From: Dipteris shenzhenensis
Taxonomy: Eukaryota > Polypodiophyta > Polypodiopsida > Gleicheniales
Reading direction: 5' to 3' (one strand)
Assembly: GCA_047967505.1 (NCBI GenBank)
Contig: CM106541.1
Length of the DNA stretch: 64,000 nt
The first letter of the stretch is position 1. Every line of letters starts with the position of its first letter. The notes below the pieces were generated by a model, which worked only from the letters and a program-made list of their open reading frames with translations, was not told the origin of the DNA and ran no database searches. Below, piece after piece: positions 54,831-64,000 of this stretch. The position numbers and the translations under genes are program-made.

Positions 54831-55259
54831 TGGAGAGGCCTTCAAAGGCCCCGCTGCCTGTAGTCTACCGCCCCCCTCATCCTTATACCCACAACACGAA
54901 CGTTCTGGAGTCTCGAAGAAGCCACAAGGCTCCTGTGATTAATTACCATCACGAGCTTACCTTAATCTACCATCTAGGACCCCTCATAATTAATACGACG
55001 ACTTGTCCTCGTTGGGGCCTATTTCAATATATTTCATTCTGTTTATGTCTTAAGGGGAGCCTAGGCCACACAACTTGTAAGCCGTCACCCGTGTGTGTAT
55101 CGAGCAGTGGTAATAGCTTTGTTATCATCTTTGATTTTGGCTGTTTTTTTGGCGCTGGCAGTCCTGGAGCGAGAGACTAGTCCCAGAGGAACTTCCGCTG
55201 CAAATTTCGTATTGATGCACAACTTTCTCTTTTGTCCTTTGATGCACAGTTTCATATCA

Positions 55260-55287
55260 GTTTTTGAGTTGCATCCCGTCCTTCTGC
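55260..55287 (+). promoter_or_regulatory. candidate 3' splice site of a 5'-UTR intron
   Basis: tttttgagttgcatcccg then tccttctgcag, followed by gtgtcgag, is a good plant acceptor 31 bp before the ATG. The donor is not fixed. Confidence 0.4.
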
Positions 55288-55318
55288 AGGTGTCGAGAAG
55301 TTCAGTAAAGGGACTAAG

Positions 55319-57103
55319 ATGGCAGAGCTGGTGAGAGCTTGGCTGAGAAGCTTCGACACTGCGCTGCAGAAGGGGGACATGCTTGCCGCTGTGGAGCTCT
55401 TCGAAGAGGACGAATGCTTTTGGAGGGATCTACTGGCCTTCACATGGAACTTGTACACAGCGGAGTCCCGCGAGGAGATCCAGGCGATGCTGGAGGCAAC
55501 TCTGGGGGAGACGAGGCCATACGGATGGGAGCTAGGGAGGGAGGGGGTCCTGGAGGAGCAGGCGGACGGGGGAGTGGAGGCGGTGATAAGGTTCGAGACA
55601 AAGAGGGCGAGGGGGAAGGGGCATGTAAGGATCAACAAGGCAGGGAAGTGCTGGACGTTGCTGACGGGTATGGAGGAGCTGAAGGGGTACGAGGAGAAGG
55701 CAGGGGCGTCCAGGGTGAACGGGGTGGATCATGGAGCTGCAAGGGGGAGAAAGACATGGTTAGAGGAGAGGCAAGAGGAAGAGCAACAGCTCGGGAGGAG
55801 TAAGCAGCCGTATTGTGTGGTGGTAGGAGGAGGGCAAGCGGGGATAGCGTTGGGAGCAAGGCTCAGGCGACTGGGAGTGCCGACGATCATAGTAGAGAAG
55901 AACAAGAGGCCAGGCGATTCATGGCGGAATCGCTACAAGTCACTGTGTTTGCATGATCCTGTGTGGTATGATCATCTTCCATATTTGCCATATCCGGATG
56001 ACTGGCCAGTGTTTGCACCCAAGGACAAGCTCGCAGATTGGCTGGAGGCATATACCAAGGTGATGGAGCTAGTCTACTGGTCATCGACAGAGTGCAAATC
56101 AGCAAGGTTTGATGCTGAGGAAGGGAAATGGGAAGTGGTGGTAGATCGAGATGGTGAGAACGTGATTCTTGAGCCCAAGCAGCTTGTGCTTGCAACCGGC
56201 ATGTCTGGAATGCCTAACATTCCAAGCTTCCCTGGAGCAGAGCTTTTCCAAGGTTCTCAATGCCATTCTAGCCAGTACAAAAGTGGGGATGCTTGGACTA
56301 ACAAACACTGTATCATCGTTGGCTCTAACAATTCTGCCCATGACATTGCCGCAGATCTTTGGGAGCATGGTGCAGCCCAAATCACCATGCTTCAACGTAG
56401 CTCCACCCATGTCATCCGCTCCGAAAGCTTCCTCTCAGCTCTGCCTCTCTACCAAGAGTGCTCCCCATACCCCACTGCCACTGCTGACCTCCTCATTGCG
56501 TCTGTTCCTTACAAGATCTTCCACCGCTTCCAAATCCCTCTGTATGAGCGAATTGCTGAGATCGATGCTGATTTCTACCAACGCCTGGCAGGCAGTGGGT
56601 TTCTGCTGGACTTTGGGGATGATGGATCTGGATTGTTTCTTAAGTACTTGAGGCGTGGGTCAGGGTATTACATTGATGTTGGTGCCTCGGAGCTGGTGAT
56701 CCAAGGTGACATCAAGCTGAAGAGCGGAATCACAGTGGACGAAGTGAAGGCAAGGTCCGTGGTTTTGAGCGACGACAGTGAGCTAGAGGCTGATCTGATT
56801 GTGTATGCCACGGGCTACGGCTCCATGAATGGATGGGCAGCCAAGCTCATCTCTCAAGAAGTGGCTGACAATGTGGGCAAATGCTGGGGCTTGGGCTCCA
56901 GCACCACCAAGGATCCTGGCCCTTGGGAACGAGAGCTCCGCAACATGTGGAAACCCACACAGCAACCTGGCCTCTGGTTTCATGGCGGCAACCTGCACCA
57001 GTCTCGTCACTACTCACTCTTTTTGGCTCTCCAGATCAAGGCCCGCATGCAAGGCATCCCCACCCCTGTCTATGGTCTAGGGCGAGTTCACCATACCAGT
57101 TGA
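55319..57103 (+). CDS. NTF2-like/flavin-containing monooxygenase fusion
   Basis: A 594-aa uninterrupted frame in one exon. Residues 1-125 form an NTF2/SnoaL-like domain with WRDLLAFTW (35-43). The rest is a class B flavin monooxygenase: FAD site VVVGGGQAGIALG (167-179), EKNKRPGDSW (193-202), LATGMSG (291-297), an NADPH-site block VGSNNSAHD (334-342) with Asn and Ser where GxGxxG is usual, YATGY (496-500) and a C-terminal WFHGGNLHQSRHYS (553-566). Such enzymes use NADPH and O2 to oxygenate C, N or S of a small substrate in the cytosol. The substrate cannot be told. The N-terminal NTF2 part and length near 600 aa resemble fungal and bacterial FMOs, not plant YUCCA (about 400 aa). It is visibly GC-richer than its surroundings, and no damage is seen. 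The start is the first ATG in frame after the splice acceptor. Confidence 0.92.
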   Translation: MAELVRAWLRSFDTALQKGDMLAAVELFEEDECFWRDLLAFTWNLYTAESREEIQAMLEATLGETRPYGWELGREGVLEEQADGGVEAVIRFETKRARGKGHVRINKAGKCWTLLTGMEELKGYEEKAGASRVNGVDHGAARGRKTWLEERQEEEQQLGRSKQPYCVVVGGGQAGIALGARLRRLGVPTIIVEKNKRPGDSWRNRYKSLCLHDPVWYDHLPYLPYPDDWPVFAPKDKLADWLEAYTKVMELVYWSSTECKSARFDAEEGKWEVVVDRDGENVILEPKQLVLATGMSGMPNIPSFPGAELFQGSQCHSSQYKSGDAWTNKHCIIVGSNNSAHDIAADLWEHGAAQITMLQRSSTHVIRSESFLSALPLYQECSPYPTATADLLIASVPYKIFHRFQIPLYERIAEIDADFYQRLAGSGFLLDFGDDGSGLFLKYLRRGSGYYIDVGASELVIQGDIKLKSGITVDEVKARSVVLSDDSELEADLIVYATGYGSMNGWAAKLISQEVADNVGKCWGLGSSTTKDPGPWERELRNMWKPTQQPGLWFHGGNLHQSRHYSLFLALQIKARMQGIPTPVYGLGRVHHTS

Positions 57104-57505
57104 TTTATTACACACAATGCAAGACAGAGATGCAGCATTCACTACACAAAACATAGGACACAGGTGATCGCCCAAAGGGGGAGCTCGTATGCCACAATAG
57201 TATCAAGTCCCCTTCCTACAAGCCACCTTATGCAAGCTTGCCTTTAAATAAGATATTAATTTACCTCTTAGAGAATGGGGTTGACCCTATAACTCATCGA
57301 TGGATGATTTTCCCAGCTTGCTCCTGTCCAGAGTGGAGTCCTACTGTTAAATGCTGCTTTCTTTTGTGATACTCCTGATAACTATGTCTACAATTTGCAT
57401 TTGTGTGGAACATTAATTCAACGTGCCATCTCTAGCATCAATATGTTTCCTCCAATTGAGTCTCTCTCTTTGTTATTTTATCCCTGCTCTCTTTCTCTCC
57501 GTCTC

Positions 57506-57536
<31 letters not shown>

Positions 57537-58537
57537 GACACACACACACACACATGTAAGGGATTTTCACTGGATGTAAAGAATTGTTCTCACTGGATGT
57601 AAAAGACCACTATTAGTTAATAGTGGTCACCAGTCCCGTAGATCGTGATCCTGAGAGTCTCAAGACGACCGTAATACAATCATATCATATCCTCTGTCTC
57701 TCTTTCTCTTGTTAGCGGTAAATTATCTGCAGGTAAGATTGTTGGGATCTTTGTTTACTCTTTCAAAAATCTTGCAATTCCAATTCAAGATGTTTGCAGG
57801 GGATAGACCTATGTGTATCTCATCAGCTGACACATCATCACCTGACTTGTCTACCAAATTATCAACGGCAAAATGGCTAATGCCTAGGAAATTCACTCAC
57901 TGCATGGCCCTCATGCCTATCCTTGTCTCAGCCATGGATATCTGAATCCTTCACCTAAACTAATACTCATTTTTTTCCCCTCATAGGGGTCTTAAATGTT
58001 GAGCATCTAGATCTGGGTGTACATCCATGTAGAATTTATTGTTTAGGGCAGCGCCTGCCCTGTGAGCCCCATTAGGGGATATTATGCTTGCCCATGGAGA
58101 TGCTTTTCAGGTGTTATTATGCCCTGTTTTGGGCAGGCACCTGAGGGGAAGAAAGATTACTTTTGAGGACAGTGTACCCTGCTTTGAAGCTGCGGGGGGG
58201 GCTGCATAGGAGGGCCCCCCCCATGGACTGGAAAAGACCATGTAAATGCCCATTTATAGGCAGCAAAGCCAGTCTGTGGGCAGACAGGTCGCCTGGCTGG
58301 TCTGTCAGAAAATGGAGGCGCCTTGGCCTATTTTCAGCCCTCCCGCCTCAGCCTATTTTCAGTGCAGTTCCCTTTCTTTCCTAGTGCCTCTGCAGCTGTT
58401 ACGCTCTAGCCGAGGTAGCATGACCTCGGAAGAATCAGTCGACATTTCCCTTAAAGGATCTATCTCTGTAATATATGTGTTTGCGCTTCATGTAAATGAT
58501 CGGGAGGGATTTAATGTCAAGGTCCTAGGTGAGGGCT
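57104..58537. other. 3' flank of the monooxygenase gene, intergenic
   Basis: A CT/GTCT and CA microsatellite at about 57490-57553. Weak polyadenylation-like taaataag at about 57244. No further gene. Repeated cctcagcctattttcag words at about 58325-58365. Confidence 0.4.
57605..57628. other. perfect 11-bp inverted repeat
   Basis: gaccactatta, gt, taatagtggtc: a perfect stem with a two-base centre, 500 bp after the monooxygenase stop. Role unknown. Confidence 0.8.
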
Positions 58538-58855
58538 GATAGCACCAGACTAGGTAGATCTAAGACCAAGGGCCTAGTGCAAAGATTGTGCCTCGGGACG
58601 AGGAATTTAATGCATCCCAAGAGGGGTGAAATGTTGCATTAGGAAGGCCCTATATGGATGACATGTGGCATCTAGATCTATCTAGGCAATTGGGGCTTGC
58701 TGAGGCTAGTGAGAGAAGAGAAGGTAATTATTCACGTATGATTTGAAATGAAGATCTTTGTTTGCTTGTTAGCCTTAGCAAGATATGGTTGGGAGGTGAT
58801 TCATGGTGCTACTCCCGTGATCGAAGTAGAGAACTAGTAGAGAAATTGTTTGACA
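58538..58855 (+). repeat. 5' LTR of gypsy element (start uncertain)
   Basis: The right end tttgaca is fixed by the primer site two bases later. The left end tgatagcaccagac is a guess from the TG rule and LTR-like size, since the 3' LTR lies outside the window. Confidence 0.4.
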
Positions 58856-58857
58856 AT

Positions 58858-58870
58858 TGGTATCAGAGCC
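58858..58870 (+). promoter_or_regulatory. primer binding site, tRNA-iMet
   Basis: tggtatcagagcc, perfect match to the plant initiator tRNA-Met complement. Confidence 0.9.
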
Positions 58871-59752
58871 GAGGCTACGAAGTGGGTTGAGAGAGCTCGT
58901 GGAGAGATCAAAGGATGTGAGCGTCAAATTGATTGGCGCGGGCCTACACTAGCAGGTCGTAGAGCGCAAGAGCGGGGCACACAGGCGGTGAAGCTGGGTT
59001 GGAGCGGAAGGTTCATGGATGGTCCTTCGACATCGGTACTTGGTGGCTGACCAGATCGATAGGAAGCCCGTAAGGCGTTGACGGACAATTGGCCTACGCC
59101 AAGAGGAGCGTAGGGCCTTGAAAAGGGTAGACGAGTCTAAAGGCTGCGCAATTACAGACCAACGTCGAGGGAAATCCAAAGTTGTTGACGATGCCGTGAT
59201 TGATGGCGCTCCCGTAAGGCGAGGAATTCGATCAATTATGTGATTGATAATGGGCCTGGAGCATAGCTGGAATGATAGAGCGGGAATTCGTCACGGTGCC
59301 AGAAGTGACGCAGTGCAGGATTATCTACCTCGTGGGATATCGACGGACGATTGCGTGTAGACATTAGGAGGTGGAACGAACGAAGGCCTGGGGTCATAGT
59401 TAACGTAACGAAGGCGAAGGGTCGGGATGTAGATGTCGATGCTGACCGGGTGATCCACTAGTTAACTTTGAGCATTGTTGACGTGACGGACTTACACACA
59501 GGGAAAATCAGGAAGCGAAAGTTATTGCCTTCGAGTTTGTCTCAGAGTGAAGCACGCGCCCACTTAATATGCGAGGAATTTCCAGGGAGCATTTTTTTCC
59601 TCTATACAAATCTTGGGCGGTTGTTGATTTGGTTTCTACAACAGAGACTGTCGCCTAATTTCTTGCATTTGTTTATATTTTAAAAAAAAAAGAAAAAAAA
59701 GAAAAAAAAGGGAGATTAAAAAAAAAAAAAAACCATTTTCCCTTTTTAAACT
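58871..59752 (+). other. leader of the gypsy element
   Basis: 880 bp between primer site and gag ATG, GC-richer than the surroundings, with no convincing ORF. It ends in an A-rich tract (about 59681-59732) just before the start codon. Confidence 0.6.
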
Positions 59753-60964
59753 ATGGAAGCAGAAGGACAGAATTCTAGGGTGAATCCTAGTGAGTCTAGA
59801 GCACAGTCTACCCAACAGATGTCACATCATACAGCACCTACTTTGATCGGTAGGATTTCGATATTAGAAGATGCTTTACAGCAGATTATGAACCAGCAGC
59901 TTCAAGTGAATGCTGGTCAGAATGAGATCAGGGAGATGGTGCAAGCCTTGTCGGCTAGACCGTCTAGAATTGATAAGGGCAAAGCTCCAGCAGAGCCAGA
60001 GCCCAGTATACATTCATTAGAGCGCACAAGGGTCAAAGTGCTTAATATCGCTAATTATAGACCGGAGAAGTACGCTGGTCAGATGACCGAGCGTAGCTCT
60101 GATGTGATCGAGGTTTGGTTACACAAGTGGGAAGAAGCCTTCGCCATTTGTGAAATTAGATCAGATCTAAAGAAAATCCGTGAGGCCACACACCTATTTA
60201 TTGAGGCAGCGGATAGATGGTGGATAAAGCAACAGAAGGATCAAGTTGCTCCTACCACCTGGGAAGGGTTTAAAGCTGAATTCAAGAAACACTTTCTCCC
60301 ACCTGATGAAGACTCCTGGGCTTGGGATGCTTATAGAAATCTTCGTCAGAGGAGTCTGTCAGTGGCAGAGTACACTGACAAATTCAGGGAATGTGTCATG
60401 AAAATAACAGACCCTCTCCCTATGTCGGTTCAGTTAAAAGACTATATCTATGGACTGAACGACAAGATCAAAATGGAAGTTCGGGCTAAGTATGTGACTA
60501 CATTAGATGAATCTATTGCAGTAGCCCTGAACTATGACGATGCCAGAGGCAGATCTGGTGGATTTGTGCAGGCAGGGACTTAGTATGAGTACCCGAAAAA
60601 AGGGGGATTTCAGAGGAAATGGATTTCAAAGACAAGTGTCTCGCAGCCAAGTGGCCAAACCAAGCAGGTGAAGTTGGTTGAGGGACCAGTAAAAACAAGT
60701 ACCACCGTTGGGGTGAAAAGGAAAATAACTCCAATGGCAGCCCGGGCTTGGTCAAAGTCCTCGTTGACCCCTGAACAAAAAGAGAAAGCTAGAAAAGAAG
60801 GATTGTGCTTCGGCTGCCTTCAGCGACATCAGTGGAAGGATTGTCCACTGAATAAAGACCATCGCACGGCTAATATGATAATATCTGATGCGACGTGGAA
60901 ATGCAGGAGAGTCCCAGTGTGGAACATATGCAGATGCAATTGGCGGGACCTTCTCAGAGGTTAG
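59753..60964 (+). pseudogene. gypsy Gag, one in-frame TAG
   Basis: From ATG 59753 a 276-aa frame carries the retrotransposon Gag domain (about residues 85-250, with EAADRWWIKQQKD, WEGFKAEFKKHFLP, LSVAEYTDKFRE and YIYGLNDKIK). A TAG at 60581-60583 interrupts it, and the same frame then continues with a basic linker and a zinc knuckle CFGCLQRHQWKDC (about 60808-60846) to a stop at 60962-60964. The knuckle has three residues between the second Cys and the His, one fewer than the usual CX2CX4HX4C. Coils between residues 30 and 60 (ILEDALQQIMNQQ) are likely. The TAG probably prevents a full Gag-Pol unless read through. Confidence 0.85.
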
Positions 60965-63252
60965 TACCTTGTTTGTTATGTGTGTCTGTTGCTAAGTTAG
61001 TGACGAGTGCACCTGATAACATCCTATCTAAGCCTGCAGCAACAGGGTATACGGCCTTTAATGATACGGAGTTAATTAAAATGAAAGGGCAAGTGGCCAA
61101 TCATGATGTCATTGTGTTATTTGACTCGGCGTCAACTCACAATGTGATTAACTCCAAGCTCGTGAAGAGGCTGAAATTAAAAACAAGCCCATCTGACTAT
61201 GCATATACAGTCAAAATGGCAGATGGAAGTTCAACTGAAGTATGGGACCAAAGGGTTACCCAGTTGGAGCTTCGGATTCAGGACTATGCTGAGAAGCTTG
61301 ATTTTGAAATGACCAAGCTTGCTCATGCAGATATAGCCCTGGGTATGGCGTGGCATTCTAGGAAGAATCCAGCCATTGATTGGAAAAAGCACGTATATCA
61401 ATTCAAGATGAATGATGTGCTTTATGTCTTGCGAGGTGAAAAAGATATACCTCAGGGACCGTTGGTTTCCATAATGGAAATCAGGAAAGCTCAAGTGGAG
61501 TTTTTATTCCTTTGCACAGCATCGGTAGAGCCGGTTGATGATTCTTCGGCTAGCACTGATGCTACGCAAAGTGGTGAGATGGCCAAGCTGGCTAATCTTA
61601 TAACAGAGGAGTTCTCTGAATGTTTTAGGGATGAACTACCTTATGGGTTACCTCCAGAGCGAAAAGTTCAACATAAGATTGAACTGATCCCGTGGGTAGA
61701 ACCTGTAAATAGACCTCCCTATAGAATGAGTTTTGATGAAGAGGCAGAGGTGCGTAGACAACTGGAAGAATACCTCAAGTTGGGGCAGATTCAACCAAGT
61801 TTCTCACCTTTTGCTTCGCCAGTGATATTAAAGAAGAAAAAGGATGATACGTTTCGCCTCTGTATAGACTACAGAGCATTGAATAATATCACTGTTAAGC
61901 ACAGATATCCGATGGCTCGGATTGATGATTTGCTAGATGCATTACATGGAGCCATGATTTTCAGTAAGATAGATCTTAAGTGTGGCTACCATCAGATCCG
62001 GATTAGAGCCGAGGATGTGCATAAAACCACTTTCAGAAGCAGGTTTGGTCATTATGAGTTTTTGGTAATGCCCTTCGGACTTACCAATGCTCCAGCGACC
62101 TTCGTCATGCTTATGAACGATTTACTACGTCCGTATATCGGAAAGTTCGTAGTACATTTTATTGACGATATCCTGATATTCAGTAAAAGTATTACTGAGC
62201 ATCGTGAACACTTAAGAGTAGTGTTTAGTACTTTGAGGAAAGCCAGTCTTTATGTAAATAAGAAGAAAACTATACTGTGTATGGTTAGGCTTGAATATTT
62301 AGGGTTCATAATTACTCCACAGGGAGTAGAAATGGATCCGAAGAAAGTGGCTGCAATACTAACTTGGCCAATCCCTCAGAGTCTGACCGCGTTGCCATCA
62401 TTCTTGGGATTTGTCCAGTTTTATAGAAGGCATATCAAAGGATATTCCAGAATAGTATCGCCATTGACTGATCTGACCTCAGATAAAGTACCTTTTATTT
62501 GGGGACAGAATCAACAAGAAAGCTTTAACACCATAAAACAAGCTATGGTCACAGGACCGGTGTTAAAAATAGTTGATCCCCAGAAACCATTGTTCCTAGA
62601 AGCCGATGCAAGTGGCATTGCGGTCGGAGCAGTTCTCCTTCAAGAGGGAAGGCCAGTAGCCTTTGAAAGCAAGAAGCTTTCTCCCTCTCAAAGGAATTGG
62701 CCAACTCATGAATTGGAGTTGTATGCTGTCATCCATGCTTTGAAAACATGGAGGCATTATTTGTATGGTTCAGAGTTTTATGTGGATGTGGATCATGATA
62801 TTCTGAAACATTTTTGTAAACAGCCTGACTTGAGGGGCCGCCAAGCTAGGTGGGTAGAGCTCATGCAGGAGTTTAATCTAACGATTCGGTACCGAAGAGG
62901 AAAAGACAATAAGGTTGCTGATGCGTTGTCTCGCATTATGCACAACCTGAGTTTCACGGTATTAGAGAGTGCTCTAATGATCGAGATAAGAGAAACTCAA
63001 AAAGTGGACGAGTTTGTCCAGAGCTTGTGGCCTAAAGCTCATGTGTTAAAACCCGGGGAAAGTGAAAAGGATGACCTGGCATCCAGAAAAGGCCAAACTT
63101 ATGCAAGATATACCATAAGGGATGGTATGCTAGTTAGAAATGGCAAGGTTGTATACCTAGTCAGAATGATCTCAGGCAGAGAGTCATTCGACAGTGCCAT
63201 GATAGCCCGTGTGCGGGACATCCAAGAGTCGAGAAGACATATGATCTCGTGA
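60889..63252 (+). pseudogene. gypsy Pol: protease, reverse transcriptase, RNase H
   Basis: Frame -1 relative to gag, open from just after a TGA at 60886 to a TGA at 63250-63252, overlapping gag by about 75 bases. Counting from the GTG at 60895, the protease site is LFDSAST (75-81; Ala where Gly is usual), the reverse transcriptase spans about 260-450 with YPMARIDDLLD, FGLTNAPATF and the catalytic FIDDIL (422-427), and RNase H spans 565-680 with EADAS, HELELYAV and VADALSR. I see no slippery heptamer in the overlap, so a one-base indel is more likely than programmed frameshifting. The C-terminal residues after about 63205 are out of frame, because the integrase continues in another frame. Confidence 0.88.
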
Positions 63253-64000
63253 AGCAAGATTTCTTTTGGCCAAAGATGAAAAAGCATATTCATGAATATG
63301 TGACACGGTGTTTCTCGTGTCAGGTAAGTAAGGTCGAGCGGGTGAAGCCACCCGGACTTTTACAGCCCTTGGAAATACCACTAAGTAAGTGGGAGAGCAT
63401 TTCCATGGACTTTATAGTAGGGCTGCCTACGACGCAAGGAGGGTATGATTCTATCCTTGTGGTCGTTGATCGTCTAACCAAGATGGCTCACTTCATTCCG
63501 ACTAGAGAGTCTGTTAGTGCCCCGCAAGTGGCGGATTTGTTCATTAGACATATATTTCGTCTGCATGGATTGCCTAGATCCATAGTGTCAGACAGAGATG
63601 TTAGATTTACCAGTCATTTTTGGACAGCGGTATTTGAGACACTAAGGACTGAGTTGGGCATGAGTAGTGGGGATCATCCTGAGACGGATGGTCAGACGGA
63701 GAGAGTCAACCAAACTTTCGAGGATATGCTGAGAGCATATGTGTCATTGAGGCAACATACGTGGGACAAGTGGTTGCCATTGTTGGAGTTTGCCTACAAT
63801 GATAGAAAACATTCCTCTACTGGGTTCAGTCCGTTTGAGCTGAACTATGGTTATAGACCAGCCAATCCAACTATAGTTGGAGTACCTCAGAAAGTGCCTA
63901 GTGCCGCGAACTTTGTAGTTCAGATGCGGGAGATGCTAGCACTTGCGAGAGCTAATATCCGCCAGGCTATGGACAGAGCCAAGGTGTATGCGGATGAAAA
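63216..64000 (+). CDS. gypsy integrase, open to the window end
   Basis: From about 63216 the reading moves to the next frame and stays open to 64000. HHCC zinc-binding part: HP at 63219, KKHIHEY and CFSC (about 63280-63320). Core: MDFIVGLPTTQGGYD (first Asp near 63410), SDRDVRFTSHFW (second Asp near 63590) and the TDGQTERVNQ block with the catalytic Glu near 63701. AYNDRKHSSTGFSPFEL follows. The C-terminal part and any chromodomain are beyond the window. No stop is present, so apart from the frame change upstream the integrase looks functional. The closest relative in this window is the relic at 50484-51215. Confidence 0.88.

Larger units (their letters stand above)
58538..64000 (+). mobile_element. 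Ty3/gypsy LTR retrotransposon, 3' part beyond the window
   Basis: Primer site, leader, gag, protease, reverse transcriptase, RNase H and integrase in gypsy order (integrase after RNase H). Three lesions (TAG in gag, frame change gag/pol, frame change before integrase) suggest it is recently dead or that the assembly has errors. The 3' end and LTR age cannot be judged. Confidence 0.9.

Noticed and set aside
54635-55180. 181-aa Pro/Leu/Ser-rich frame upstream of the monooxygenase
   Set aside because: It is a translation of a TCC polypyrimidine tract; the opposite strand gives an equally open Glu/Gly/Arg frame.
55252-56410. Several 66-128-aa frames on the minus strand of the monooxygenase
   Set aside because: Antisense shadows of a GC-rich coding exon, with no independent motif.
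55319-57103. Assignment as YUCCA auxin-biosynthesis monooxygenase
   Set aside because: The N-terminal NTF2-like domain, extra length and altered NADPH site do not fit YUCCA proteins.
60889-60964. Programmed -1 frameshift between gag and pol of the gypsy element
   Set aside because: No slippery heptamer is visible in the overlap, and the element has two other lesions, so an indel is more likely.

Overview
The window looks like nuclear DNA of a land plant with a large, repeat-dominated genome. The evidence is Ty1/copia and Ty3/gypsy retrotransposons primed by initiator tRNA-Met, remnants of several DNA transposon classes, long (CT)n/(GA)n tracts, plant-type gene relics with GT-AG introns (a YSL metal transporter, a centromeric-type histone H3), and one GC-richer open gene. 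Several coding relics recall, from memory only, uncharacterised protein families of non-seed plants. A fern or other seed-free plant is therefore my weakly held guess. I saw no rRNA, tRNA or CRISPR.

Layout. 1-1.2 kb: decayed acidic ORF. 2.5-8.9 kb: a 276-bp tandem repeat split by a complete, young minus-strand copia element (2655-8557; LTRs differ at 3 of 179 sites; one open gag-pol frame). 9-14 kb: no gene, short tandem duplications. 14.2-15.2 kb: relic of a beta-class amino-methyltransferase. 16.7-19 kb: duplicated module and a decayed transposase. 19.3-20.1 kb: CENH3-like histone relic. 20.5-21.3 kb: two foldback (hairpin) elements. 21.3-22.4 kb: decayed acidic gene. 22.5-26.4 kb: (CT)n-rich tandem repeats. 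27.4-29.6 kb: gypsy integrase relic cut by a copia LTR with PBS and gag relic. 31.1 kb: CACTA-type terminus. 34.8-35.6 kb: helicase-endonuclease relic with the domain order of a Helentron. 35.9-36.5 kb: hAT C-terminus. 36.7-41.5 kb: broken transposase-like gene whose intron holds a hairpin-unit minisatellite and a non-autonomous LTR element (37603-40690). 42.3-46.3 kb: decayed copia with ten in-frame stops but no frameshift. 46.4-47.3 kb: YSL transporter pseudogene with recognisable introns. 48.3-53.3 kb: four tandem arrays, one built of perfect palindromes, and another gypsy integrase relic. 54.3-57.1 kb: the one convincing host gene, an uninterrupted 594-aa NTF2-like/flavin monooxygenase. 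58.5-64 kb: 5' part of a gypsy element running off the window.

The genes do not form one pathway. Apart from the monooxygenase and the intact copia polyprotein, nearly everything coding is decayed. The nesting (element within intron, copia within gypsy, copia within tandem repeat) gives a relative insertion history.
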